Counted from the first letter of the stretch, positions 43,172 through 53,356 are shown. The stretch is DNA of 64,000 bases from an uncultured Christensenellaceae bacterium (GCA_944380295.1 CALWHE010000001.1:65172-129171), one strand, 5' to 3'. A program made the numbers and translations. Notes: generated from the letters alone by a model not told the origin.

Positions 43172-43505
43172 AAGGCATAAGAGCGCGACAAAAGCGCAGA
43201 AAAGCGCAAGGCGTGACAAGCGTAAAAGGCGGCGCGCATTTTAACGTTTGGCGCAAACCGCCAAAAGCGCAGAGCAAACCGTAATATCCGAAAAGGTCGA
43301 TACGAATAAAATGAGTGAGATCGTATGAGAGGCAAAGGCCGCATAAAAGGAACAAACGCTCGCAGAGCGTGCAACAGCGGAAACACTGCTGCGATGATCC
43401 GTTAAGAGCAGTAATCAAATACGTGCAGACCGTTGGCGCAATGTCGTCACCCCGCGGCGGAAAACAGGTATAGCGCACGCGCAAGATAAAACACCAGCGC
43501 GCGAG
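43172..43505. other. Non-coding interval after spoVAE, left part
   Basis: Purine-rich on the plus strand and rich in short AAAAGCG-like words, with a GGTTTGCG/CGCAAACC-type hairpin around 43243-43264. No gene, terminator or known RNA was recognised; the long open frames on both strands look like composition artefacts. Confidence 0.4.
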
Positions 43506-43930
43506 GCATGGCAAAAGACGGGGAGCGCGGCGTGTATGACCGGTCTTGCAACGGAGTGCCTCCAAAGAATAAAGAGTTGAAGTAAGGTGAAAAACAAAGA
43601 AAAGGCTCGCAGTAAAGGTATGGCAAAAGACGGGTGGAGCAATGCCGCAGTCATCGTTATCGGAAGTGCGCCTGCAAATGCAGAAAGAAGGGGACATAGC
43701 GCAAAGAAAAGGCTTGCGGCAAAGACACGGTAAAAGACGGACGGAGCAATGCCGCAGTCATCGTTATCGGGAGTGCGCCCGTAAATGCGGAAAGAAGAAA
43801 GGGGCGTGGAGTAAAGAAAAGGCTTGTAGTAAAGGCATGGCAAAAGACGGGGAGTGTGGCGTGTATGGCAGGTCTTGCAGCGGAGTGCCTCCAAAGGATA
43901 AAGAGTTGAAGTTAGGCGCAAAACAAAGAA
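43506..43930 (+). repeat. Four-unit imperfect tandem repeat array with two unit types
   Basis: Units begin with a shared ~40-bp segment (GCATGGCAAAAGACGGG within it). Type a units at 43506-43603 and 43835-43932 match each other at about nine of ten positions and contain GGAGTGCCTCCAAAG. Type b units at 43597-43702 and 43703-43812 match each other and contain AGCAATGCCGCAGTCATCG. The order is a-b-b-a with a period near 106-110 bp. Long open frames on the minus strand across the array have no family-like content. Confidence 0.8.
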
Positions 43931-44151
43931 AAACGCCCGTTGACGTGGGTGAAGTCGCAAAAGCAAAAGATAACAAAACGTGCATATGAAAAAGGATATA
44001 TTTTCTCATATAACCGCCGTATACAAGGCGTTCATATACAAAAACGGCAGGGCGAATAAAAAGCCGTGTAAGGACAAATAACGCCGCTTGATAATGGAAT
44101 TTAAGCCAAAATATTGCCAAAAGCACAATAACTTAATATTATATATCAGAA

Positions 44152-44189
44152 GATAAATTGCCGAATAATTATTAAATAATCAATTTATC
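44152..44189. repeat. AT-rich inverted repeat downstream of yunB
   Basis: GATAAATTG (44152-44160) and CAATTTATC (44181-44189) are a perfect 9-bp inverted repeat around a 20-nt almost pure AT spacer. The rest of 43931-44151 is non-coding with no further signal recognised. Confidence 0.5.
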
Positions 44190-44237
44190 ATAATAATCAA
44201 GAAGAAAAACGGCTGAAACAACGCTGTCGCGGCGTTT

Positions 44238-44918
44238 TCACGCCGCCGTGCCGTTCAGCCCGTTTTGCAGATAAAATTGCGGCACCTTTCCCACTATCAC
44301 GCTTTCGCAGACCAGGGCGCTTGACGGACAGGTGACAACGATATTGTCCATAGGCAGAATTATCTCCACGCCGGCGCTCACGTCTATGTAGATACTGTGC
44401 AGCGTTTGATTGATACCCACCTCTTTGAACTCACTGCGATAAGAGCAAGGCGCGTCGCCCACCGCCACTATGTCCAGTTTTACGTCCGCGCCCAAGGTGG
44501 ATACCAGCGGCCAACCGGTGAAGGCGAGCATGGGCACGGTGATGTCGTCTTCTTCTATCTCGCTCACATGCGTCTGCACTATGGTGGAGTATTGAGCCAT
44601 CAATTTGTTTATCTTGATCATGTCCGCCGTGATGAGGGTGATGTTTCCTTCGCCGTCGCGCTCGATGTGCACATAAGAGGAGTATTCGTCGTCGTATTGC
44701 GCCATCAGTTCGTCAAAGGCGGCGTTCATCTTCACGGTGAGACGGTTGCTTATCGTGGCGGTCGTCAGCTGGCGTATCACCTCGTTTGCCTGCTTGTTGA
44801 AGTAGAAAAACAGACCTACAACAAGTAAAAGTGCGGTAAGCGCGATCATCAGCGCTTTGGCTTTTTTGCGCTTTTTCTTGGTTTTGGGTGGCGTTTTGCT
44901 CACAACGTAATAGGGCAT
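44238..44918 (-). CDS. yunB: Sporulation protein YunB
   Basis: A 226-residue protein with a basic cytoplasmic N-terminus (KTKKKRKKAK), one TM helix (~23-43) and an extracytoplasmic domain. The NEVIRQLTTATISNRLTVKM segment, the ITADMIKINKLMA motif, GWPLVSTLGADVKLDI and the C-terminal VGKVPQFYL are diagnostic of YunB, a sigma-E-controlled protein of uncertain role required for efficient sporulation in Bacillus. CATAAGAT lies 5 nt upstream of ATG 44918 and resembles a sigma-E -10 box, but no -35 partner is convincing. A weak AACGC/GCGTT hairpin follows the stop. Confidence 0.9.
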   Translation of the reverse strand: MPYYVVSKTPPKTKKKRKKAKALMIALTALLLVVGLFFYFNKQANEVIRQLTTATISNRLTVKMNAAFDELMAQYDDEYSSYVHIERDGEGNITLITADMIKINKLMAQYSTIVQTHVSEIEEDDITVPMLAFTGWPLVSTLGADVKLDIVAVGDAPCSYRSEFKEVGINQTLHSIYIDVSAGVEIILPMDNIVVTCPSSALVCESVIVGKVPQFYLQNGLNGTAA

Positions 44919-45043
44919 ACTCTATCTTATGCGCCGCTCGGGAAAATTTTTCCGAGGCGGAGCGTTTTGCGGGCGGGGCAAAGCCGTTTTGTCGCGCGCA
45001 TGGCGTAAAATTGTGATATTTTGCGGCAAAAGCGTAAATTTCC

Positions 45044-45072
45044 TTGCCAAAAACGCTTTGCGGTGTTAAAAT
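45044..45072 (+). promoter_or_regulatory. Sigma-A promoter of pheST
   Basis: TTGCCA (45044-45049), 17-nt spacer, TAAAAT (45067-45072). Transcription would begin near 45079, at the start of the T-box leader. Confidence 0.6.
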
Positions 45073-45082
45073 ATTAAAAAAG

Positions 45083-45298
45083 CAAAGAACGGGAACATGG
45101 CTTGCGCACGCGTCGCAGAGATTCCGCCTCATCGGCTGAAAGGGCGGAAGACAAACGGGCAGGCGGATTCGCCCGGGAGCTGCGGCTTTGATATGTAGAG
45201 GCCGCCGGCAGGACCGTTATCCCTCAAAGAGGCGCATATATTGCGTGAAAATAGGTGGTAAAGCGTGCGGACGCCCTATGTCGGGGCGTCCGTTTTTT
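45083..45298 (+). promoter_or_regulatory. T-box leader (tRNA-Phe sensing) of pheST
   Basis: The stem I distal part CAGAGATTCCGCC...CGGCTGAAAGGGCGG parallels that of the leuA leader. Specifier TTC (Phe) is at 45168-45170, in GGATTCGCCCGGGAG. The T-box is AGGTGGTAAAGCG (TGGT at 45256-45259, matching an A73 discriminator). The terminator pairs CGGACGCCC (45268-45276) with GGGCGTCCG (45284-45292) and runs into six T. Uncharged tRNA-Phe should raise pheST expression. Confidence 0.85.
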
Positions 45299-45322
45299 AT
45301 AAATAAAACAGAGAGGTATGTT

Positions 45323-46348
45323 ATGACCGTTCAAGAAAGGATAGACGGGATCGTGGCGGCGGCGCAAGAGGGCGTTGCCGGCTGTGCCGACGTTGCCGCG
45401 ATCAACGATCTCAAAGTCAGATTTTTGGGCAAGAGCGGAGAACTCACCGCGCTGCTGCGCGGCATGAAGGAACTGCCGGCGGAAGAGCGCCCCGCCGTGG
45501 GCAAACTTGTCAACGAAGCGCGCGACAGGATCAACGCACTTATAGACGAGAAATTTGCGCAAATGCAAAAACAGCGTGAAGAGGAGCGTCTGCGTGAAGA
45601 GCGCCTTGACGTCACCTTGAAGGGCAAAGCGCAGGCGCGCGGAAGTCTGCACCCGTGCACGCTGGTCAAGGAGGAGATACTTTCCATTTTCACTTCACTG
45701 GGCTTTTCCGTGGCGCACGGACCGGAAGTGGAAACGGACTTTTACAACTTCCGTCAGCTGAACATTCCCAAAGACCATCCCGCGCGCGACATGCAGGACA
45801 CCTTTTATTTGGGCAACGACATACTTCTGCGCACGCACACTTCGCCCGTGCAAGCGCACGTCATGGAAGAAAACAAGCCGCCCATCAGGGTGGTTTGCCC
45901 CGGCAAAGTCTATCGTCCGGACGATGACGCCACGCACAGCCCCATGTTCCAACAGATAGAGGGATTGGTGATAGACGAAAACATCACTTTGTGCGATCTG
46001 AAAGGCATTTTGGAGTGTTTTGCCAAAGAATTGTTCGACAAAAACACCAAAGTGCGCTTCCGCCCCTCGTATTTCCCCTTTACGGAACCCAGCGTGGAAG
46101 TGGATCTGAGCTGTTCGGTATGCCACGGCAAGGGTTGCCGTATCTGCAAGGGCACGGGCTGGATAGAGGTTTTGGGAGCGGGCGTGGTCAATCCGCACGT
46201 TTTGGAGATGAGCAACATAGACCCGGAAAAATACAGCGGTTTTGCTTTCGGCATGGGCATAGAGCGCATCGCCATGATCAAATACGGCATTCCGGACATG
46301 CGCATATTGTTTGAAAACGACGTGAGATTCTTGCGCAGATTCAAGTGA
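45323..46348 (+). CDS. pheS: Phenylalanyl-tRNA synthetase alpha subunit
   Basis: The catalytic subunit of the (alpha-beta)2 class II enzyme. The 341-residue protein has an N-terminal coiled coil that contacts tRNA (~1-90), class II motif 1 ([17 protein letters not shown]), motif 2 ([20 protein letters not shown]) and motif 3 ([17 protein letters not shown]). ATG 45323 follows GAGAGG; the open frame to 45188 runs through the T-box and is not coding. pheT follows after 8 nt. Confidence 0.97.
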   Translation: MTVQERIDGIVAAAQEGVAGCADVAAINDLKVRFLGKSGELTALLRGMKELPAEERPAVGKLVNEARDRINALIDEKFAQMQKQREEERLREERLDVTLKGKAQARGSLHPCTLVKEEILSIFTSLGFSVAHGPEVETDFYNFRQLNIPKDHPARDMQDTFYLGNDILLRTHTSPVQAHVMEENKPPIRVVCPGKVYRPDDDATHSPMFQQIEGLVIDENITLCDLKGILECFAKELFDKNTKVRFRPSYFPFTEPSVEVDLSCSVCHGKGCRICKGTGWIEVLGAGVVNPHVLEMSNIDPEKYSGFAFGMGIERIAMIKYGIPDMRILFENDVRFLRRFK

Positions 46349-46356
46349 GGTGAGAT

Positions 46357-48756
46357 ATGAAAGTTACCATCGATTGGCTTAAAGATTTTGTAGACATAGA
46401 CATTCCCGCGCGCGAACTGGCTGACAAGCTGGTGAGCGTGGGCTTTGAAGTGGAAGAGATAGTAGATCCGCGTGAAAACATCAAAAACGTGGTTTTGGGC
46501 AAGATACTCTCCATTGTCAAACACCCTGACGCGGACAAGTTGGTGGTGTGTCAAATAGACGTGGGCGGCGAAATTTTGCAGATAGTCACGGGTGCAAACA
46601 ACATTGCGGAAGGCGATCTGGTGCCCGTTGCCAAAGACGGCTCGCTCCTGCCCGGCGGCAAGACCATCAAAAAGGGCAAGCTGCGCGGCGTGGAATCGTG
46701 CGGCATGCTTTGCAGCGGAGAAGAGCTGGGGCTGACGGAAGCGGATTATCCGGGCGCGGGAGTATACGGCATACTCATCATGAACGAGGAGAGCGCGCCT
46801 TTGGGCACGGACATCAACGATGTTTTGGGCAACACGGACGTGGTGTTGGACATAGGCGTGACCGCCAACCGTCCGGACTGCAACAGCGTTTACGGCATCG
46901 CGGGAGAGATAGCCGCCGTGCTGAAAAAGCCGCTGCGCGCGCCCAAGACCGACTTCACGGCGGAAAAAAATATAAAAACGGCGGACATCGTGTCCGTAGA
47001 CGTGCGTGACAGCGAGCTTTGCCCCCGATACATGGCGGCGGCGGTCACTGACATCAGGATAGCGCCTTCGCCCGAATATGTGAGAAGAAGGCTCAAAGCG
47101 GTGGGCTTGCGCCCCATCAACAACATGGTGGACATCACCAACTATGTGCTGATAGAGGTGGGGCAGCCCATGCACGCCTTTGACGAGCGCGACATTTGCG
47201 GCGGGCAGATCGTGGCGCGCAGGGCGGAAGAAGGGGAAAAGATAGTCACCCTTGACGGCAAGGAATATACGCTCGACGGCAGCATGCTGGTGATAGCGGA
47301 CAAGGAAAAAGCCAACGCGGTGGCGGGCGTGATGGGCGGCATGAACAGCGGTATCAGAGAAGACACTTCGCTGGTGGTGTTTGAAAGCGCCCGCTTTGCC
47401 CGTGACAGCGTGAGGCGCACTTCGCGCACGCTGGGTCTGCGTTCGGACTCTTCCGCACGCTTTGAAAAAGGCGTGGACTTTTCCTGTCAGCCGCTCGGCT
47501 TGAAACGCGCCTTGGCGCTGGTGCAAGAATTCGGTTGCGGCAAGATAGCGGAGGGCATAATAGACGTCCACGCGGAAATTCCGCAAAAAAAGCCCATCGT
47601 CACCACGCCGGAGAAGATAGACGCCATCTTGGGCATAGCCATAGACGACAAAGAAAAATTGGATATTCTGCATGCGCTGCGCATAGGCGCGGAGATAAAA
47701 GACGGCAAGCTCATCTGCACCGCTCCGCCCGAACGCGACGACTTGGAATCGGCAAACGACATCGCCGAAGAGGTGATCCGTTACCATGGTTACGACAATG
47801 TTGTGGGAACGTTGATGGACAAGGGCAGGCAGACGGTGGGCGGCAAAACGCGCGCTCAGCGCAACGAAGACAAGATAAGGGAGATCGCCGTATCCTGCGG
47901 CATGCACGAAACTTTGACTTACTCCTTTATCTCTCCCGCCTTTGCGGACGTGCTGCGCCTGCCTGAGAACGACGAGTTGCGCCGCACGGTGGAAATAATC
48001 AATCCGTTGGGCGAGGATGTGTCCGTGATGCGCACGCAGCTGGTCTATTCCATGCTGGGAACGCTCACTTCCAACCTGCTCAAAGCGCAAAAAGCGGCGC
48101 GCATGTTTGAAATTGCCGCCGTATATCTGCCCGTGGGCGAACTGCCCATCACCCGTCAGCCGGAAGAACAGACGCATATCGTGCTGGGCGCTTACGGCAA
48201 AGACGAAGATTTTTACACGATAAAGGGCGTGACGGAGCTTATTCTGAACGCCTTTGGCGTCGAGGTGAAATACGTGCGCAGCAAGGCGCCCTTCATGCAT
48301 CCCGGCAGAGCGGCGGACATCATGAAAGGCGGCAAAAGTTTGGGCTTTGTGGGGGAGGTGCACCCGGCGGTGGCGGAAGCCTTCGGCTCCTCGGAACGCC
48401 TTTACGTTGCCGAACTCAACATAGACCTGATAAATAAATACGAAAAGACCGGCTATAAGTTTGAAGCCATCAGTAAATTCCCGCCCGTGGAGCGTGACAT
48501 CGCCATTGTGGTGGATGAGGACGTGAGCGGCGGCGACATCTTGGACACGGTCAAGAACGCCGGCGGCAGCGTGTTGCGCGAGGCGGAGATATTCGACGTT
48601 TACCGCAGTAAGGCGATAGGCGAGGGCAAAAAGAGCGTGGCGGTCAACATGATCTTCCGCGCGGATGACAGAACGCTCACCGATGAGGAGATGAGCGAGC
48701 GCATGGACAAAATACTCGCCAAGCTGAAAGACAAGCTGGGGGCGGCGCTCCGCTGA
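46357..48756 (+). CDS. pheT: Phenylalanyl-tRNA synthetase beta subunit
   Basis: The 799-residue structural and editing subunit. An EMAP-like OB fold (~40-150, HPDADKLVVCQIDVGG), B3/B4 editing domain, B5 domain, catalytic-like core (ETLTYSFISPAF ...) and C-terminal FDX-ACB domain (AISKFPPVERDIAIVVDEDV) are all present, the full-length form. It starts after GTGAGGTG, and its stop codon overlaps the next start (TGATG). Confidence 0.97.
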   Translation: MKVTIDWLKDFVDIDIPARELADKLVSVGFEVEEIVDPRENIKNVVLGKILSIVKHPDADKLVVCQIDVGGEILQIVTGANNIAEGDLVPVAKDGSLLPGGKTIKKGKLRGVESCGMLCSGEELGLTEADYPGAGVYGILIMNEESAPLGTDINDVLGNTDVVLDIGVTANRPDCNSVYGIAGEIAAVLKKPLRAPKTDFTAEKNIKTADIVSVDVRDSELCPRYMAAAVTDIRIAPSPEYVRRRLKAVGLRPINNMVDITNYVLIEVGQPMHAFDERDICGGQIVARRAEEGEKIVTLDGKEYTLDGSMLVIADKEKANAVAGVMGGMNSGIREDTSLVVFESARFARDSVRRTSRTLGLRSDSSARFEKGVDFSCQPLGLKRALALVQEFGCGKIAEGIIDVHAEIPQKKPIVTTPEKIDAILGIAIDDKEKLDILHALRIGAEIKDGKLICTAPPERDDLESANDIAEEVIRYHGYDNVVGTLMDKGRQTVGGKTRAQRNEDKIREIAVSCGMHETLTYSFISPAFADVLRLPENDELRRTVEIINPLGEDVSVMRTQLVYSMLGTLTSNLLKAQKAARMFEIAAVYLPVGELPITRQPEEQTHIVLGAYGKDEDFYTIKGVTELILNAFGVEVKYVRSKAPFMHPGRAADIMKGGKSLGFVGEVHPAVAEAFGSSERLYVAELNIDLINKYEKTGYKFEAISKFPPVERDIAIVVDEDVSGGDILDTVKNAGGSVLREAEIFDVYRSKAIGEGKKSVAVNMIFRADDRTLTDEEMSERMDKILAKLKDKLGAALR

Positions 48757-51017
48757 TGGAACTGCTGGCGCCCGCGGGGAGCGTTGCGGCGTTAAAGGCG
48801 GCTGTGCACAACGGCGCCGACGCCGTGTATTTGGGACTTGACGCCTTCAACGCGCGCGCCAAGGCGGAGAACTTCACTCTGCAAAACATCAGGGAACATA
48901 TAGAATTCTGCCATCTCTTCGGGGTGAAGGTGCATATCGCTTTCAACACCTGCATAAAGCAGACGGAGTTGGAAAAATTTGAGCAATATGTGCAAGAAGC
49001 GGCGCGAGCGGGTGCGGACGCCTTTATCGTGACCGATTTGGGCGCGCTGGATATCTTCCGCAGGAGCGGCGTGCCGCTGCATGCCAGCACGCAGATGGGC
49101 GTGCACAACCTCGAAGGCGCGAATATGGCAAAGGCGTTGGGCTTTTCCAGAGTGGTCCTGGCGCGTGAATGCACGCTCGAAGATATTGCGGAAGTCAAAA
49201 AAAGCGGGCTTGAAGTGGAAGTATTTGCGCACGGCGCGCTGTGCGTGAGTTTTTCCGGCGGCTGTCTGATGTCCTCTTTCATGAGCGGGGACAGCGGCAA
49301 CCGCGGGCGGTGCAATCAGCCCTGCCGCCTCAAATACGAATGCGGCGGCAAAAAGGGGTATCTGCTCTCGGCGGCGGATCTGTGCCTTTTGAAAAGGGTG
49401 GACAAGCTGCGCGCCGCGGGAGCGGACAGCATAAAACTGGAAGGGCGACTGAAGACGGAGTATTATTGCGCTGAGGTGGTTTCCGCATACCGTGCGGCGC
49501 TCGACGGGCGGCTCACGGGCGCGGAGCGCGGGCGCCTTTTACGCGCATATAACCGCGGCGGCTTTACTTCCGGTTACGGCGTTGACGATACAAACAAACT
49601 CATATCGGCAAAAATTCAAAACAATTCGGGTGAAGAGAGTGGTGTGATCCGCGCGGTGGGCAAAGGCTTTATCGATGTGAAAGCGGATAAGGATATCGCC
49701 GTCGGCGACGGCGTTAAGATCGTGCGCGGCGGGGAAGAGATAGGCGGAGCCACCGTGGAAAAAATGCAAAAGCTCGGAGATATTTTGCGCATTTCCTGCA
49801 AAAGCGAAAAATTGCGCCCCGGCGACAAGGTGTGCGTGACCTTTGACAAGTCGCGCGCGGAAGAGCTGAAAAATATCCGCCGCACTTTAAGCGTGGATCT
49901 TGCGTTGACCGCCGAGCCGGGCGGCAGGGCGCGCCTTACGGCGGAGTGCGGGGGAGAGCGCGTTGCCGTTGAGGACGGGGAGATATGTTCCGCCGCCACC
50001 GGCGCGGGGACGGAAGAGGCGGCGCGCCGCGTTTTGGCAAAGTCTGCCGGCGAATTTGCGCCGCGAAAGATGGAGATAAACATCGCGGGAGCGTTTATTC
50101 CCGCCTCGCGCCTCAACGATATGCGCAAGCGGGCGATAGAGGAAATTCGCGTCGCGCTTTTGAATAATTATAATAAAACTCGGCTGCACCGCATCGCCTC
50201 TCACGCGCCCGTCCCCTGGGCGGGGGAGCAGGTGCGGCCCTTACCCGGGTTCAAAGGCTTTGTCCTTGTCGGCAGCGCGGAGGCGGCAGCCGAGGTAAAA
50301 GAGCGCGGATATGCCGCCATCTTGCAGATAAGCGATTTCAAGTCGGAAAAATTGGATATTATTATGAAAAACAAAGTATTCGATAATAATATTGGTAATT
50401 TTCTGGCTATCCCCGTGATCCTGCGCAAAGCCGACATGGCGCAAATGCGCGCCTTTTTGCAGAAACATGCGCAAAAATTTAAGGGATTTTATTGTGAAAA
50501 CTTGGGGGCTTTGGCGCTGGCGCGCGAATTCGGCAAGTATATCGTCGGCGGCATAGGTTTGAATATTTATAACAGTAAATGTATTGATATTCTGCCGCCC
50601 GGTAAGTATTGCGCCTCTTGCGAACTCACGCTCAAAGAGTTGGAGCCGCTCACCGGCGCGCTGGTCTATGCCTATGGCAGGGTGCGGCTGATGACGCTCA
50701 CGCATTGTCCGGTCAAGCTCAACTTCGGCGGCTCGTGCAGCGCCTGCCGCCATAAAGAGGGATTGCAATACAAAGACGGCTTCGGCGTTTATCCGCTGCG
50801 GCGGGTGAGGGTGGCAAACTGTTATTTTTCGCTTTATAACCCCGTTTGCACGGATATTTCCGGCAAAGCCGGCTTAAAGGAAAAATTCGGTGGCAATATT
50901 CTTTTGGATATGGTAGAATATGATACGCGGGAACTTTCACACGCGCTCACGCGTTTTGAAAGCGGCGCCGCGCAGAGCGGCGTGACCTGCGGACATCTGT
51001 TCAGAGGAGTGAAATGA
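48756..51017 (+). CDS. U32 family protein with DUF3656 (RlhA-like)
   Basis: The 753-residue protein carries the U32 core at ~1-300: ELLAPAGSVAALKAAVHNGA, STQMGVHN, and GALCVSFSGGCLMSSFMSGD followed by GNRGRCNQPCR, whose cysteines bind an iron-sulfur cluster in relatives. A DUF3656 domain and a second Cys-rich segment (YCASCELTLKEL ... HCPVKLNFGGSCSAC) follow. E. coli RlhA, of the same architecture, hydroxylates C2501 of 23S rRNA; that role is plausible here but not provable. Annotation as a peptidase is historical. It lies between pheT and mutS2 with overlapping ends, a common clostridial order. Confidence 0.88.
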   Translation: MELLAPAGSVAALKAAVHNGADAVYLGLDAFNARAKAENFTLQNIREHIEFCHLFGVKVHIAFNTCIKQTELEKFEQYVQEAARAGADAFIVTDLGALDIFRRSGVPLHASTQMGVHNLEGANMAKALGFSRVVLARECTLEDIAEVKKSGLEVEVFAHGALCVSFSGGCLMSSFMSGDSGNRGRCNQPCRLKYECGGKKGYLLSAADLCLLKRVDKLRAAGADSIKLEGRLKTEYYCAEVVSAYRAALDGRLTGAERGRLLRAYNRGGFTSGYGVDDTNKLISAKIQNNSGEESGVIRAVGKGFIDVKADKDIAVGDGVKIVRGGEEIGGATVEKMQKLGDILRISCKSEKLRPGDKVCVTFDKSRAEELKNIRRTLSVDLALTAEPGGRARLTAECGGERVAVEDGEICSAATGAGTEEAARRVLAKSAGEFAPRKMEINIAGAFIPASRLNDMRKRAIEEIRVALLNNYNKTRLHRIASHAPVPWAGEQVRPLPGFKGFVLVGSAEAAAEVKERGYAAILQISDFKSEKLDIIMKNKVFDNNIGNFLAIPVILRKADMAQMRAFLQKHAQKFKGFYCENLGALALAREFGKYIVGGIGLNIYNSKCIDILPPGKYCASCELTLKELEPLTGALVYAYGRVRLMTLTHCPVKLNFGGSCSACRHKEGLQYKDGFGVYPLRRVRVANCYFSLYNPVCTDISGKAGLKEKFGGNILLDMVEYDTRELSHALTRFESGAAQSGVTCGHLFRGVK

Positions 51018-53356
51018 CGGAAGAGAGGACCATCAACGCTTTGGAACTGCCCAAGGTTTTGGCGCGCGCGGCGGGATATTGTCACGACGCGCAGGCGGCG
51101 CGCGCTCTTCTCGCCATGCGTCCCGCAGACTGCTTCGAACAGGCTTTGGAGCTGTTGGAACAGACGCGGGAAGCGGACATCATTCTGCATGAGCACGTCA
51201 TCTCTCCCGATTTTGCTCAGGGCGACATCTCGCAATGCCTGGAAAAGGCGGAAAAGCGCTCCGCTCTCTCCGCCGCGCAGGTGCGCGCCGTGGGGGTGGC
51301 GATGCGCACGGCGCGCCTGTGCCGTTCCGCCATAGACGCCGTTCCTGACGAGAGAATCGAACATATACGCGCCATTTCCCGTGATATCAGCGTGGATACG
51401 GAATTGGAAGGGCGCATTTTGCAAGCCGTCACCCAAGAGGGTGAGCTGGCGGATGAGGCGTCCGGGGAACTTCGCCGTTTGCGCGCGGCGATCAAGTCTG
51501 CGGGTGCGGCGGTGAGGAGCCGTCTGAACGCCTATCTCTCCGGACCGGAAGCAAAATATCTGATGGACAATCTGGTCACCATGCGTGAGGGCAGATACGT
51601 TTTGCCGGTGAAAGCGGAATGCCGCGGCTCGGTGCCCGGACTGCTGCACGACAGGTCGGCAAGCGGTTCCACCGTTTATATAGAGCCTTATGCGGTGGTG
51701 GAGATGAACAACGAGATACGCTCGCTCAAAGCGGAAGAGGCGGCGGAATGCGAGCGCATACTGGCGGCGTTCACTTATGACATAGGCGCCGTGGCGGAAT
51801 TTATCCGCCGCTCCGCCCAAAGCGTGACGCGGCTGGACTGCGTCTTTGCCAAGGCGCGTTACGCACGCGACTGCAAAGCGGTGATGCCGGAGTATTCAAA
51901 CGGCGGCGCCATAGACGTGCGCGGCGGCAGACATCCGCTGATAGACGGCAAAAAAGTTGTTCCCGTGTCCGTAAAACTGGGAGAAGAGTATAACGTGATG
52001 ATAATTTCCGGTCCCAACACGGGCGGAAAGACCGTCACGCTGAAATTGTGCGGACTTTTTGCGCTGATGGCGGCGTGCGGGCTGTTTTTGCCCTGCGAGG
52101 CGGGCAGCAAAATGTCTTATTTTTCTTCCGTTTTCTGCGACGTGGGCGACGAACAGAGCATAGAGCTGGCGCTTTCCACCTTCTCTTCGCATGTGGTCAA
52201 CGTGGCGCGCATTTTGGAGAAAGCGGACGGCGGCAGTCTGGTGCTGCTCGACGAATTGGGCGCGGGCACCGATCCCGCCGAGGGCAGCGCTTTGGCGGTG
52301 GCATGCGTGGAAAAACTGCTGGAAAAGGGCAGCCGCTGCATAGTCACTTCGCATTATGACGAATTAAAGAGTTTTTCCGCCCGCACAAACGGCGTGATAA
52401 ACGCCTCGATGGACTTCGATCCCGTCACCTTTGCGCCCACATACAAGTTGCTCACCGGCGTGGCGGGTTCTTCCAACGCCTTGGAGATAGCTTCGCGCTT
52501 CGGCATGCCGCAAGACGTGATAAAACGCGCCCAGGAGCTGATCTCGCCCGAAAAACGGGAGCTTTCCCGCCTTATTGCGGGCGCCGAGCAGGCGTTGCGC
52601 GGCGCGCAGAAACAGCTGGAAGCGGCGGCGCGGGAGCGCGAATTGGCGGACAGGGAAGCGGCGGCGGCGCAGGCTGCGCGCGAAAAGGCGGAGGAGATAA
52701 AAGACAGGCTGGAAGAAAAGATGCGGCGCGGCTACCGCGAATTGCTTGCCGACAGAATGGAAGAGGCGGAGCAGCTGGTGGAGCAGATAAAGCAAAAAGT
52801 CAAAGAGGGCGACGAGCGCGCGCTTTTTGAGGCGCGCCGCCTGAAAAACAAATTGGCGGACAAGGCGGGCGAACTGCCTGCACGCACGGGCGCGGCGCAG
52901 GCGGCGGGCGAGATCGCGGAGGGCGACAGCGTGTTTGTCAAGTCTTTGGGCAAGACCGCCGTGGTGGTCAACGTGAACAAAAAGGGCGAATACACCGTCA
53001 AAGCGGGAGTGCTCACCACCATCGTGCCCGCCGCGGACGTTTACAAGACGCTGCCGGGCAAGACGAAAGAGGAAGAAAAGCGCCGCCCGGGCAATTATTA
53101 TGCCCGACCGGAAGTTTCGGCGGAGATAGACGTGCGCGGGCAGACATGCGAAGAGGCGGTCTGCAACACGGACATATATCTGGAAAACGCCGCTTTGGCG
53201 GGATTGCACGAGGTGCGCATCATCCACGGCAAGGGGAGCGGCGCCTTGCGTTCGGCTCTGCGCGATATGCTCAAAACCCATCCGCGCGTAATATCCTTCC
53301 GCGCGGGCAAATACGGTGAAGGTGACGACGGTGTGACCATGGCGGAGCTGAAATGA
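51014..53356 (+). CDS. mutS2: Endonuclease MutS2 (ribosome-collision/recombination ATPase)
   Basis: The 780-residue MutS homologue lacks the mismatch-recognition domain. Core helices ~1-310, the ABC-type ATPase with Walker A GPNTGGKTVT (~332) and LVLLDELGAGTDPAEGSAL, a long Glu/Lys coiled coil (~515-625), a KOW-like segment, and a C-terminal Smr nuclease domain (~705-780, IDVRGQTCEEAV, then VRIIHGKGSGALRSAL). In Bacillus it splits collided ribosomes; older work links it to suppression of recombination. The start overlaps the U32 stop (ATGA). Confidence 0.95.
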   Translation: MTEERTINALELPKVLARAAGYCHDAQAARALLAMRPADCFEQALELLEQTREADIILHEHVISPDFAQGDISQCLEKAEKRSALSAAQVRAVGVAMRTARLCRSAIDAVPDERIEHIRAISRDISVDTELEGRILQAVTQEGELADEASGELRRLRAAIKSAGAAVRSRLNAYLSGPEAKYLMDNLVTMREGRYVLPVKAECRGSVPGLLHDRSASGSTVYIEPYAVVEMNNEIRSLKAEEAAECERILAAFTYDIGAVAEFIRRSAQSVTRLDCVFAKARYARDCKAVMPEYSNGGAIDVRGGRHPLIDGKKVVPVSVKLGEEYNVMIISGPNTGGKTVTLKLCGLFALMAACGLFLPCEAGSKMSYFSSVFCDVGDEQSIELALSTFSSHVVNVARILEKADGGSLVLLDELGAGTDPAEGSALAVACVEKLLEKGSRCIVTSHYDELKSFSARTNGVINASMDFDPVTFAPTYKLLTGVAGSSNALEIASRFGMPQDVIKRAQELISPEKRELSRLIAGAEQALRGAQKQLEAAARERELADREAAAAQAAREKAEEIKDRLEEKMRRGYRELLADRMEEAEQLVEQIKQKVKEGDERALFEARRLKNKLADKAGELPARTGAAQAAGEIAEGDSVFVKSLGKTAVVVNVNKKGEYTVKAGVLTTIVPAADVYKTLPGKTKEEEKRRPGNYYARPEVSAEIDVRGQTCEEAVCNTDIYLENAALAGLHEVRIIHGKGSGALRSALRDMLKTHPRVISFRAGKYGEGDDGVTMAELK

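Noticed and set aside
43415..43966. 183-codon open frames on the minus strand across the a-b-b-a array
   Set aside because: Two long frames in different phases overlap each other, both low in charged residues and without start signals. They reflect the purine-rich repeat.
45910..48363. 817-codon open frame on the minus strand opposite pheS/pheT
   Set aside because: It is the antisense shadow of pheT. The product is a His/Arg/Val-rich sequence with no domain, and the sense strand is an unambiguous synthetase.
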